Source: Allodiplogaster sudhausi (Eukaryota > Nematoda > Chromadorea > Rhabditida > Diplogasteridae). From it: a DNA stretch of 64,000 nucleotides. The translations under genes and the position numbers were made by a program. Below the pieces are notes generated by a model, which saw nothing but the letters and a program-made list of their open reading frames with translations, made no database searches and was not told the DNA's origin. Shown here in pieces: positions 43,550 through 56,599 of this stretch (its first letter is position 1; every line of letters starts with the position of its first letter). The stretch spans positions 5,611,001 through 5,675,000 of the forward strand of contig CALZFC010000006.1 in NCBI GenBank assembly GCA_945643635.1, read 5' to 3'.

Positions 43550-46500
43550 AGGTAAGAGGTGTGCTCTCAGAAGATGTTGTCGCATCAGCTTCAGATGTTG
43601 TGGATTGCAAGCCGGTCTCAGTTGACAAAGTTGACACCGTTTCCCATGACGAAACAGGTGATGTGCCCTCAGATGATGACGCGGAAGCAGCTTCAGATGT
43701 TGAGGAGGACGAGCTAGTCTCGGTTGACGAAGATGATATTGTTTCCGATGAAGAGGCATGTGATGTGCTTTCAGAAGATGTTGTCGCATCAGCTTCAGAT
43801 GTTGTGGATTGCGAGCCGGTCTCAGTTGACAAAGTTGACACCGTTTCCGATGAAGAAACAGGTGATGTGCTCTCAGATGATGACGCGGAAGCAGCATCAG
43901 AGGTTGAGGAGGACGAGCTGGTCTCGGTTGATGAAGATGAAATTGTTTCCGATGAAGATGCAGGTGATGTGCTCTCAGATGATGTTGTCGAACCAGCTTC
44001 AGATGTTGTGGATTGCGAGCCGGTTTCAGTTGACAAAGTTGACACCGTTTCCGATGAAGAAACAGGTGATGTGCTCTCAGATGATGACGCAGAAGCAGCT
44101 TCAGATGTGGAGGATGTCGAGCTTGTCTCAGTTGATAATGATGAAACTGTTTCCGTTGAAGAGGCAGGTGATGTGCTCTCAGATGATATTGTCAAATCAG
44201 CTTCAGATGTTGTGGGTCGCGACCTGGTCTCAGTTGACAAAGTTGTCACCGTTTCTGATGAGGAAACAGCTGATGTGCTCTCAGATGATGACGCGAAAGC
44301 AGCATCAGAGGTTGAGGAGGACGAGCTGGTCTCAGTTGATAATGATGAAACTGTTTCCGTTGAAGAGGCAGGTGATGTGCTTTCAGATGATATTGTTAAA
44401 TCAGCTTCAGATGTTGTGGGTCGCGAGCTGGTCTCAGTTGACAAAGTTGTCACCGTTTCCGATGAGGAAACAGGTGATGTGCTCTCAGATGATGACGCGA
44501 AAGCAGCATCTGAGGTTGAGGAGGACGAGCTGGTCTCGGTTGATGAAGATAAAATTGTTTCCGATGATGATGCAGGTGATGTGCTCTCAGATGATGTTGT
44601 CGAACCAGCTTCAGATGTTGTGGATTGCGAGCCCGTTTCAGTTGACAAAGTCGACACCGTTTCCGATGAAGAAACAGGTGATGTGCTCTCAGATGATGAC
44701 GCAGAAGCAGCTTCAAATGTGGAGGATGTCGAGCTTGTCTCAGTTGATAATGATGAAACTGTTTCCGTTGAAGAGGCAGGTGATGAGCTCTCAGATAATA
44801 TTGTCGAATCAGCTTCAGATGTTGTGGATTGCGAGCCGGTCTCGGTTGATGAACACGAAACTGTTTCCGATGAAGAGGCTGGTGATGTGCTCACAGATGA
44901 TGACGCGGAAGCAGCATCAGAGGTTGAGGAGGACGAGCTGGTCTCGGTTGATGAAGATGAAATTGTTTCCGATGAAGAGGCAGGTGATGTGCTCTCAGAT
45001 GATGTTGTCGAACCAGCTTCAGATGTTGTGGATTGCGAGCCGGTCTCGGTTGATGAAGACGAAACTGTTTCCGATGAAGAAACAGGTGATGTGCTCTCAG
45101 ATGATGACGCAGAAGCAGCTTCAGATGTTGAGGACGACGAGCTGGTCTCGGTTGACGACGATGAAGAGGCATGTGATGTGCTCTCAGATGATATTGTCGA
45201 ATCAGCTTCAGATGTTGTGCGTTGCGAGCTGGTCTCAGTTGACAAAATTGAGACCGTTTCCGATGAAGAAATCGGTGATGTGCTCTCAGATGATGTTGTT
45301 GAAGCAGCTTCAGAGGTTGAGGAGGACGAGCTGGTCTCGGTTGACGAAGATAAAATTGTTTTAGGTGAAGAGGCAGGAGATGTGCTCTCAGATGATGTTG
45401 TCGAATCAGCTTCAGATGTTGTGGATTGCGAGCCGGTCTCGGTTGATGAAAACAAAACTGTTTCCGATGAAGAGGCAGGTGATGTGCTCTCAAATGATAT
45501 TGTCGAATCAGCTTCAGATGTTGTGGGTTGCGAGCTGGTCAACTGTGACAAGGTTGACACCAATTCCGATGAGGAAACAGGTGATGTGCTCTCAGATGAT
45601 GACGCGGAAGCCGCTTCAGACTTGGAGGATGTCGAGCTTGTCTCAGTTGATGATGATGAATCTGTTTCCGATGAAGAAGCAGGTGATGTGCTCTCAGCTG
45701 ATGACGCGGAAGCAGCTTCAGATGTGGAGGATGTCGAGCTTGTCTCAGTTGATAATGATGAAACTGTTTCCGATGAAGAGGCATGTGATGTGCTCTCAGA
45801 TGATGTTGTCGAATCAGCTTCAATTGTTGGGGACGACGAGCTGGTCTCGGTTGATGAAGAGAAAACTGTTTCCGATGAAGAGGCAGGTGATGTGCTCTTA
45901 GATGATGACGCGGAAGCAGCTTCAGAGGTTGAGGAGGACGAGCTGGTCTCGGTTGACGAAGATGATACTGTTTCCGATGAAGAGGCAGGTGATGTGCTCT
46001 CAGATGATGTTGTCGAATCAGCTTCAGATGTTGTGGATTGCGATCCGGTTTCAGTAGACAAAGCTGACACCGTTTCCGATGAATAAACATGTGATGTGCT
46101 CTCAGATGATGACGCGGAAGCAGCATCAGAGGTTGAGGAGGACGAGCTGGTTTCGGTTGACGAAGATGAAATTGTTTCCGATGAAGAGGCATGTGATGTG
46201 CTCTCAGATGATATTGTCGAATCAGCTTCAGATGTTGTGCGTTGCGAGCTGGTCTCAGTTTACAAAATTGAGACCGTTTCCGATGAAGAAATCGGTGATG
46301 TGCTCTCAGATGATGTTGCTGAAGCAGCTTCAGACGTTGAGGAGGACGAGCTGGTCTCGGTTGACGAAGATAAAATTGTTTTAGGTGAAGAGGCAGGAGA
46401 TGTGCTCTCAGATGATGTTGTCGAAGCAGCCTCATATGTTGGGGACGACGAGCTGGTCTCGGTTGATGAAGAAAAACCTGTTTCCGATGAAGAGGCAGGT

Positions 46501-49500
46501 GATGTGCTCTCAGATGATGTTGCTGAAGCAGCTTCAGACGTTGAGGAGGACGAGCTGGTCTCGGTTGACGAAGATAAAATTGTTTCCGATGAAGAGGCAG
46601 GTGATGTGCTCTCAAATGATATTGTCGAATCAGCTTCAGATGTTGTGGGTTGCGAGCTGGTCTCAGTTGACAAAGTTGACACCGTTTCCGATGAGTAAAC
46701 AAGTGATGTGCTCTCAGATGATGACGCGGAAGCCGCTTCAGACGTGGAGGATGTCGAGCTTGTCTCAGTTGATGATGATGAATCTGTTTCCGATGAAGAA
46801 GCAGGTGATGTGCTCTCAGATGATGTTGTTGAAGCAGCTTCAGATGTTGAGGACGACGAGCTTGTCTCAGTTGATGATGATGATACTGTTTCCGGTGAAG
46901 AGGCAGGAGATGTGCTCTCAGATGCTGTTGTCGAATCAGCTTCAGATGTTGTATATTGCGAGCCGGTCTCGGTTGATGAAGACGAAACTGTTTCCGATGA
47001 AGAGGCTGGTGATGTGCTCTCAGATGATGTTGTCGAATCAGCTTCAGATGTTGTGGATTGTGATCCGGTTTCAGTAGACAAAGCTGACACCGTTTCCGAT
47101 GAATAAACATGTGATGTGCTCTCAGATGATGACGCGGAAGCAGCATCAGAGGTTGAGGAGGACGAGCTGGTTTCGGTTGACGAAGATAAAATTGTTTCCG
47201 ATGAAGAGGCATGTGATGTGCTCTCAGATGATATTGTCGAATCAGCTTCAGATGTTGTGCGTTGCGAGGTGGTCTCAGTTTACAAAATTGAGACCGTTTC
47301 CGATGAAGAAATCGGTGATGTGCTCTCAGATGATGTTGCTGAAGCAGCTTCAGAGGTTGAGGAGGACGAGCTGGTCTCGGTTGACGAAGATAAAATTGTT
47401 TCCGGTGAAGAGGCAGGAGATGTGCTCTCAGATGCTGCTGTCGAATCAGCTTCAGATGTTGTATATTGCGAGCCGGTCTCGGTTGATGAAGACGAAACTG
47501 TTTCCGATGAAGAGGCTGGTGATGTGCTCTCAGATGATGACGCGGAAGCAGCATCAGAGGTTGAGGAGGACGAGCTGGTCTCGGTTGATGAAGATGAAAT
47601 TGTTTCCGATGAAGAGGCAGGTGATGTGCTCTCAGATGATGTTGTCGAATCAGCTTCAGATGTTGTGGATTGCGATCCGGTTTCAGTAGACAAAGCTGAC
47701 ACCGTTTCCGATGAATAAACATGTGATGTGCTCTCAGATGATGACGCGGAAGCAGCATCAGAGGTTGAGGAGGACGAGCTGGTTTCGGTTGACGAAGATG
47801 AAATTGTTTCCGATGAAGAGGCATGTGATGTGCTCTCAGATGATATTGTCGAATCAGCTTCAGATGTTGTGCGTTGCGAGGTGGTCTCAGTTTACAAAAT
47901 TGAGACCGTTTCCGATGAAGAAATCGGTGATGTGCTCTCAGATGATGTTGCTGAAGCAGCTTCAGAGGTTGAGGAGGACGAGCTGGTCTCGGTTGACGAA
48001 GATAAAATTGTTTCCGGTGAAGAGGCAGGAGATGTGCTCTCAGATGCTGCTGTCGAATCAGCTTCAGATGTTGTATATTGCGATCCGGTTTCAGTAGACA
48101 AAGCTGACACCGTTTCCGATGAATAAACATGTGATGTGCTCTCAGATGATGACGCGGAAGCAGCATCAGAGGTTGAGGAGGACGAGCTGGTTTCGGTTGA
48201 CGAAGATGAAATTGTTTCCGATGAAGAGGCATGTGATGTGCTCTCAGATGATATTGTCGAATCAGCTTCAGATGTTGTGCGTTGCGAGGTGGTCTCAGTT
48301 TACAAAATTGAGACCGTTTCCGATGAAGAAATCGGTGATGTGCTCTCAGATGATGTTGCTGAAGCAGCTTCAGAGGTTGAGGAGGACGAGCTGGTCTCGG
48401 TTGACGAAGATAAAATTGTTTCCGGTGAAGAGGCAGGAGATGTGCTCTCAGATGCTGCTGTCGAATCAGCTTCAGATGTTGTATATTGCGAGCCGGTCTC
48501 GGTTGATGAAGACGAAACTGTTTCCGATGAAGAGGCTGGTGATGTGCTCTCAGATGATGACGCGGAAGCAGCATCAGAGGTTGAGGAGGACGAGCTGGTC
48601 TCGGTTGATGAAGATGAAATTGTTTCCGATGAAGAGGCAGGTGATGTGCTCTCAGATGATGTTGTCGAATCAGCTTCAGATGTTGTGGATTGCGATCCGG
48701 TTTCAGTAGACAAAGCTGACACCGTTTCCGATGAATAAACATGTGATGTGCTCTCAGATGATGACGCGGAAGCAGCATCAGAGGTTGAGGAGGACGAGCT
48801 GGTTTCGGTTGACGAAGATAAAATTGTTTCCGATGAAGAGGCATGTGATGTGCTCTCAGATGATATTGTCGAATCAGCTTCAGATGTTGTGCGTTGCGAG
48901 GTGGTCTCAGTTTACAAAATTGAGACCGTTTCCGATGAAGAAATCGGTGATGTGCTCTCAGATGATGTTGCTGAAGCAGCTTCAGAGGTTGAGGAGGACG
49001 AGCTGGTCTCGGTTGACGAAGATAAAATTGTTTCCGGTGAAGAGGCAGGAGATGTGCTCTCAGATGCTGCTGTCGAATCAGCTTCAGATGTTGTATATTG
49101 CGAGCCGGTCTCGGTTGATGAAGACGAAACTGTTTCCGATGAAGAGGCTGGTGATGTGCTCTCAGATGATGACGCGGAAGCAGCATCAGAGGTTGAGGAG
49201 GACGAGCTGGTCTCGGTTGATGAAGATGAAATTGTTTCCGATGAAGAGGCAGGTGATGTGCTCTCAGATGATGTTGTTGAATCAGCTTCAGATGTTGTGG
49301 ATTGCGATCCGGTTTCAGTAGACAAAGCTGACACCGTTTCCGATGAATAAACATGTGATGTGCTCTCAGATGATGACGCGGAAGCAGCATCAGAGGTTGA
49401 GGAGGACGAGCTGTATTCGGTTGACGAAGATGAAATTGTTTCCGATGAAGAGGCATGTGATGTGCTCTCAGATGATATTGTCGAATCAGCTTCAGATGTT

Positions 49501-52500
49501 GTGCGTTGCGAGGTGGTCTCAGTTTACAAAATTGAGACCGTTTCCGATGAAGAAATCGGTGATGTGCTCTCAGATGATGTTGCTGAAGCAGCTTCAGAGG
49601 TTGAGGAGGACGAGCTGGTCTCGGTTGACGAAGATAAAATTGTTTCCGGTGAAGAGGCAGGAGATGTGCTCTCAGATGCTGCTGTCGAATCAGCTTCAGA
49701 TGTTGTATATTGCGAGCCGGTCTCGGTTGATGAAGACGAAACTGTTTCCGATGAAGAGGCTGGTGATGTGCTCTCAGATGATGACGCGGAAGCAGCATCA
49801 GAGGTTGAGGAGGACGAGCTGGTCTCGGTTGATGAAGATGAAATTGTTTCCGATGAAGAGGCAGGTGATGTGCTCTCAGATGATGTTGTCGAACCAGCTT
49901 TAGATGTTGTGGATTGCGAGCCCGTTTCAGTTGACAAAGTTGACACCGTTTCCGATGAAGAAACAGGTGATGTGCTCTCAGATGATGACGCAGAAGCAGC
50001 TTCAGATGTGGAGGATGTCGAGCTTGTCTCAGTTGATAATGATGAAACTGTTTCCGATGAAGAGGCATGTGATGTGCTCTCAGATAATGTTGTCGAAGCA
50101 GCCTCATATGTTGGGGACGACGAGCTGGTCTCGGCTGATGAAGAAAAACCTGTTTCCGATGAGGAAACAGGTGATGTGCTCTCAGATGATGACGCGGAAG
50201 CAGCTTCAGATGTGGAAGATGTCGCGCTTATCTCAGTTGATGATGATGAAACTGTTTCCGATGAAGAGGCATGTGATGGGCTCTCAGATGATATTGTCAA
50301 ATCAGCTTCAGATGTTGTGCGTTGCGAGCTGGTCTCAGTTGACAAAATTGAGACCGTTTCCGATGAAGAAATCGGTGATGTGCTCTCAGATGATGTTGTT
50401 GAAGCAGCTTCATATGTTGTGGATTGCGGGCCGGTCTCGGTTGACGAAGATGATACTGTTTCCGATGAAGAGGCAGGTGATGTGCTCTCAGATGATGTTG
50501 TCGAATCAGCTTCAGATGTTGTGGATTGCGATCCGGTTTCAGTAGACAAAGCTGACACCGTTTCCGATGAAGAAACAGGTGATGTGCTCTCAGATGATGA
50601 CGCGGAAGCAGCATCAGAGGTTGTGGATTGCGAGATGGTCTCGGTTGATGAAGATGAAATTGTTTCCGATGAAGAGCCAGGTGATGTGCTCTCAGATGAT
50701 ATTGTCGAATCAGCTTCAGATGTTGTGGGTTGCGAGCCGGTCTCAGTTGGCAAAGTTGTCACCGTTTCCGATGAAAAAACAGGTGATGTGCTCTCAGATG
50801 ATGACGCGGAAGCAGCATCAGATGTGGAGGATGTCGAGCTTGTATCAGTTGATGATGATGAAACTGTTTCTGGTGAAGAGGCAGGAGATGTGCTCTCAGA
50901 TGATATTGTCAAATCAGCTTCAGATGTTGTGGGTCGCGAGCTGGTCTCAGTTGACAAAGTTGTCACCGTTTCCGATGAGGAAACAGGTGATGTGCTCTCA
51001 GATGATGACTCAGAAGCAGCTTCAGATGTGGAAGATGTCGCGCTTGTCTCAGTTGATGATGATGAAACTGTTTCCGATGAAGAGGCATGTGATGTGCTCT
51101 CAGATGATGTTGTCGAAGCAGCTTCATATGTTGGGGACGACGAGCTGGTCTCGGTTGACGAAGATGAAATTGTTTCTGGTGAAGAGGCAGGAGATGTGCT
51201 CTCAGATGATATTGTCGAATCAGCTTCAGATGTTGTGGGTTGCGAGCTGGTCTCAGTTGACAAAGTTGAAACCGTTTCCGATGAGGAAACAGGTGATGTG
51301 CTCTCAGATGATGACGCGGAAGCCGCTTCAGAGGTTGAGGAGGACGAGCTAGTCTCGGTTGACGAAGATGAAATTGTTTCCGGTGAAGAGGCAGGAGATG
51401 TGCTCTCAGATGGTATTGTCGAATCAGCTTCAGATGTTGTGGGTTGCGAGCTGGTCTCAGTTGACAAAGTTGACACCGTTTCCGATAAAGAGACAGGTGA
51501 TGTGCTCTCAGATGATGACGCGGAAGCCGCTTCAGACGTGGAGGATGTCGAGCTTGTCTCAGTTGATGATGATGAATCTGTTTCCGATCAAGAAGCAGGT
51601 GATGTGCTCTCAGATGATGTTGTCGAACGAGCTTCAGATGTTGTGGGTTGCGAGCTGGTCTCAGTTGACAAAGTTGACACCGTTTCCCATGACGAAACAG
51701 GTGATGTGCCCTCAGATGATGACGCGGAAGCAGCTTCAGATGTGGAGGATGTTGAGTTTGTCTGAGTTGACGAAGATGAAATTGTTTCTGGTGAAGAGGC
51801 AGGAGATGTGCTCTCAGATGATATTGTCGAATCAGCTTCAGATGTTGTGGGTTGCGAGCTGGTCTCAGTTGACAAAGTTGACACCGTTTCCGATAAAGAG
51901 ACAGGTGATGTGCTCTCAGATGATGACGCGGAAGCCGCTTCAGACGTGGAGGATGTCGAGCTTGTCTCAGTTGATGATGATGAATCTGTTTCCGATCAAG
52001 AAGCAGGAGATGTGCTCTCAGATGGTATTGTCGAATCAGCTTCAGATGTTGTGGGTTGCGAGCTGGTCTCAGTTGACAAAGTTGACACCGTTTCCGATAA
52101 AGAGACAGGTGATGTGCTCTCAGATGATGACGCGGAAGCCGCTTCAGACGTGGAGGATGTCGAGCTTGTCTCAGTTGATGATGATGAATCTGTTTCCGAT
52201 CAAGAAGCAGGTGATGTGCTCTCAGATGATGTTGTCGAACCAGCTTCAGATGTTGTGGGTTGCGAGCTGGTCTCAGTTGACAAAGTTGACACCGTTTCCG
52301 ATGAAGAAACAGGTGATGTGCTCTCAGATGATGACGCAGAAGCAGCTTCAGATGTGGAGGATGTCGACCTTGTTTCAGTTGATGATGATGAAACTGTTTC
52401 CGATGAAGAGGCATGTGATGTGCTCTCAGATGATGTTGTCGAAGCAGCTTCATATGTTGGGGACGACGAGCTGGTCTCGGTTGACGAAGATGAAATTGTT

Positions 52501-54880
52501 TCTGGTGAAGAGGCAGGAGATGTGCTCTCAGATGATATTGTCGAATCAGCTTCAGATGTTGTGGGTTGCGAGCTGGTCTCAGTTGACAAAGTTGAAACCG
52601 TTTCCGATGAGGAAACAGGTGATGTGCGCTCAGATGATGACGCGGAAGCCGCTTCAGAGGTTGTCTCGGTTGACGAAGATGAAATTGTTTCCGGTGAAGA
52701 GGCAGGAGATGTGCTCTCAGATGGTATTGTCGAATCAGCTTCAGATGTTGTGGGTTGCGAGCTGGTCTCAGTTGACAAAGTTGACACCGTTTCCGATAAA
52801 GAGACAGGTGATGTGCTCTCAGATGATGACGCGGAAGCCGCTTCAGACGTGGAGGATGTCGAGCTTGTCTCAGTTGATGATGATGAATCTGTTTCCGATC
52901 AAGAAGCAGGTGATGTGCTCTCAGATGATGTTGTCGAACCAGCTTCAGATGTTGTGGGTTGCGAGCTGGTCTCAGTTGACAAAGTTGACACCGTTTCCCA
53001 TGACGAAACAGGTGATGTGCCCTCAGATGATGACGCGGAAGCAGCTTCAGATGTGGAGGATGTTGAGTTTGTCTGAGTTGACGAAGATGAAATTGTTTCT
53101 GGTGAAGAGGCAGGAGATGTGCTCACAGATGATATTGTCGAATCAGCTTCAGATGTTGTGGGTTGCGAGCTGGTCTCAGTTGACAAAGTTGACACCGTTT
53201 TCGATAAAGAGACAGGTGATGTGCTCTCAGATGATGACGCGGAAGCCGCTTCAGACGTGGAGGATGTCGAGCTTGTCTCAGTTGATGATGATGAATCTGT
53301 TTCCGATCAAGAAGCAGGAGATGTGCTCTCAGATGATATTGTCGAATCAGCTTCAGATGTTGTGGGTCGCGAGCTGGTCTCAGTTGACAAAGTTGACACC
53401 GTTTCCGATAAAGAGACAGGTGATGTGCTCTCAGATGATGACGCGGAAGCCGCTTCAGACGTGGAGGATGTCGAGCTTGTCTCAGTTGATGATGATGAAT
53501 CTGTTTCCGATCAAGAAGCAGGTGTTGTGCTCTCAGATGATGTTGTCGAACCATCTTCAGATGTTGTGGGTTGCGAGCTGGTCTCAGTTGACAAAGTTGA
53601 CACCGTTTCCGATGAAGAAACAGGTGATGTGCTCTCAGATGATGACGCAGAAGCAGCTTCAGATGTGGAGGATGTCGACCTTGTTTCAGTTGATGATGAT
53701 GAAACTGTTTCCGATGAAGAGGCAGGTGATATGCTCTCTGATGATGTTGTCGAAGCAGCTTCATATGTTGGGGACAACGAGCTGGTCTCGGTTGATGAAG
53801 AGCAAATTATTTCCGATGAAGAGGCAGGTGATGTGCTCTCAGATGATATTGTCGAATCAGCTTCAGATGTTGTGGGTTGCGAGCTGGCCTCAGTTGACAA
53901 AGTTGACACGGTTTCCCATGACGAAGCAGGTGATGAGCCCTCAGATGATGACGCGGAAGCAGCTTCAGTGGTTGAGGAGGACGAGCTAGTCTCGGTTGAC
54001 GAAGATGATATTGTTTCCGATGAAGAGGCAGGTGATGTGCTCTCAGATGATGTTGTCGAATCAGCTTCAGATGTTGTGGATTGCGATCCGGTTTCAGTTG
54101 ACAAAGTTGACACCGTTTCCGATGAAGAAACAGGTGATGTGCTCTCAGATGATGACGCGGAAGCAGCATCAGAGGTTGTGGATTGCGAGATGGTCTCGGT
54201 TGATGAAGATGAAACTGTTTCCGATGAAGAGGCAGGTGATGTGCTCTCAGATAACGACGCGGAAGCAGCTTCTGAGGTTGAGGAGGACGAGCTGGTCTCG
54301 GTTGACGAAGATGAAATTGTTTCCGATGAAGAGGCAGGTGATGTGCTCTCATATGATGTTGTCGAACCAGCTTCAGATGTTGTGGGTTGCGAGCTGGTCT
54401 CAGTTGACAAAGTTGACACCGTTTCCGATGAAGAAACAGGTGAAGTGCTCTCAGATGATGACGCAAAAACAGCTTCAGATGTGGAAGATGTCGCGCTTAT
54501 CTCAGTTGATGATGATGAAACTGTTTCCGATGATGAATCAGATGATGACGCATAAGCAGCATCAGAGGTTGAGGAGGACGAGCTGGTCTCGGTTGACGAA
54601 GACGAAACTGTTTCCGAAGAAGAGGCTTGTGATGTGCTCTCAGATGATGACGCAGAAGCAGCATCAGAGGTTGAGGACAACGAGCTGGTCTCAGTTGATG
54701 ATGATGAAACTGTTTCCGATGAAAAGGCAGGTGATGTGCTCTCAGATGATATTGTCGAATCAGCTTCAGATGTTGTGGATTGCGAGCCGGTCTCAGTTGA
54801 CAAAGTTGACACGGTTTCCGATGAAGAAACAGGTGATGTGCTCTCAGATGATGACGCGGAAGCCGCTTCAGACGATGAGA
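43550..54880 (-). repeat. Tandem array, 102-bp unit, about 111 copies
   Basis: The unit codes on the minus strand for 34 residues built of SSTSEAASASSSES, TSPASSSET and SSSSTETS words, and on the plus strand for an acidic repeat (DVLSDDDAEAAS, EVEEDELVSVDE). Units fall into several classes. Between about 46.0 and 49.5 kb blocks of four and six units (408 and 612 bp) are nearly identical, marking recent amplification. Confidence 0.9.
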
Positions 54881-55027
54881 ATTACGGCGTTGAAATCGAC
54901 GATATGCTCACCGGTACCAAAGTTTTTGAGGCAGATGTGGTGCTTGACATTTTCGAATGAGCTTGCGATGTTGTTGCGCCAGAAGGCGTTTTCTCAGACG
55001 GAAAAGTCGAATGTGTTGTAGAAGTAG

Positions 55028-55187
55028 CTTAACATTTGTATTCAGAGAAAAAGATTTGTGTTTTTTAAGATACGATTTACTTTGAATATATGTATGTGAC
55101 TTCTCTAACAATGCTTTGCAATCTCTAACAATAGACATGTTTTTTAGCAATGCGCAACAATTAGGCCGGTTTATATGGTTTTGTTAC
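55028..55187. other. Intron in the 5' part of the mucin-like gene
   Basis: On the minus strand this runs from GTAACA to TGTTAAG. A second TAA (near 54892) interrupts the Ser/Thr frame that follows it. Confidence 0.4.
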
Positions 55188-56599
55188 CTCACCGTTTTCA
55201 CCGACAATGTCATTGAAGAAGGCATGCAGGTCGTCGTTACCGACAACGTCAACATCTCCACCAGTATCGTTGCCAAGTTTGAATCTCTTCCTTGCTGTAG
55301 CGTGCTGATGCAAGGACCACGCGCTTCTCGTTCTCCTTTGACAGCATAGTGAGAATAGCGGCTGATGCATCCATATCGTTTTCGCTATTCCTTTAAAACA
55401 TCTGTCAAGTTTATAATGTAATCATAGTTTTTTGAAATCCAAATTAAATTATAAAGAACTTACGGATAATCCAGGGAACAAGGCAAGAAGTGAATGAGTT
55501 GCTCCTTAATCGATATCTTCTCGTCTTGAAACATTTGCAGACAACTTCATGTAATTTTAAACTAAGCTCTTGATTTTTGCTAAAAGTTTCTAAAAATGTA
55601 GTGGGATGTAATTCTTGAATAATTACTTAAAATATACATTAACTTTAAATGTGCATACGCTGATATGATCATCCAACCTTTGCTGCCTTGGGATTCCAGA
55701 TTTCGTTCGAACAGGACTAATGAATTGAGCGATTGCCATATCTATGGCCATGACCTCGGATATCTCGGAAGTGTCGGAGTATTGAATGAAGCGAATGTTG
55801 TAATCGAAGCCTTTACTTCTTTCTATACGTTGAGAGTAGTGTGGATATGTTCGACTTATCCTGAAATTTCTTATTGTTTTTGTTTTCATTAATATCTGGG
55901 CTAGCACATTTTCCCAGAAGATCTGACAGAAATCTTGCTTACAATCTCGAGCCAGTTCGCGCATGCTTGTCTTGAGTCGCGTCGAGTTCGTCTAATTGAG
56001 GATTTTGAGAAGAAGTCGCCAGTGTAGAAGGATATGGTGATCTGATTGCCTGACAATAAATGAGGACGATCACCGATGATTTCTCTGAACGCCATAAAAT
56101 TCTTGAATGGAAAGCCCTTTTATTCAAATATTGAAACGGGGGAATCTCATGATCAACTGTTATATCTGTCTAATCCAATTGGACCTGCACCTCGGAATAT
56201 TTAAGAGGAAAAAATTATTAGACGTTGTCAAGCTTTCAATTGATTAAAATCAGTATAATGATACTAAAAATACATGATATCAAGTAATAACATTTCCAAA
56301 TAATAAGAAAAAAATTCATGTAATAAGAATGAATCGCAGTAATGGATATACACATTTATATATTCATACATCTTATATTCGTATAAAATTATACATATTT
56401 AAAAATCGGTGTGAATTGATCGATAATGAAATAAGAAAGAAAAAAAGGAAAAAAAAAGTAGAAATCCAACTTACTACCATCGCCGCTGGATTGGCGAACG
56501 CGTGAGGTCAAGACGACGACGATAACAACTGTAGAGTATTGACGCCAACGCGAGTGTGACAAAGAATGTGACATGCAGCTTGCGTACGGCCGCCATCAT

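Larger units (their letters stand above)
41858..56599 (-). pseudogene. Mucin-like gene with VWA-like ends and a broken Ser/Thr array
   Basis: Minus strand. Candidate 5' exons: 56599-56475 (MMAAVRKLHVTFFVTLALAS, signal-like), 56049-55943, 55860-55678 (GFDYNIRFIQYSD), an exon ending near 55470, and 55390-55188 (AAILTMLSKENEKRVVLASA, then KLGNDTGGDV after a one-base frame change). A giant exon (about 55027-43356) carries the array and ends RDILFVADCTMQD. The 3' exons are 42997-42795, 42748-42683, 42628-42564, 42280-42179, 42068-42021 and 41967-41858; every phase closes and all are intact (for example FKFLIIYYAE, INSLGIGIN, ECEQYFS). Both ends have the alternating strand/helix texture of von Willebrand A domains (inferred). 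Lesions: TAG at 43359-43361, one codon before the donor; TAA near 54892; at least eleven stops in the array. It may be a pseudogene, a polymorphic gene or a mis-assembled array. Confidence 0.6.

Noticed and set aside
45539..50107. 1522-codon minus-strand frame rich in Arg, His, Leu and Gln
   Set aside because: It is a shadow frame of the 102-bp repeat; it does not connect in frame with the intact 3' exons.
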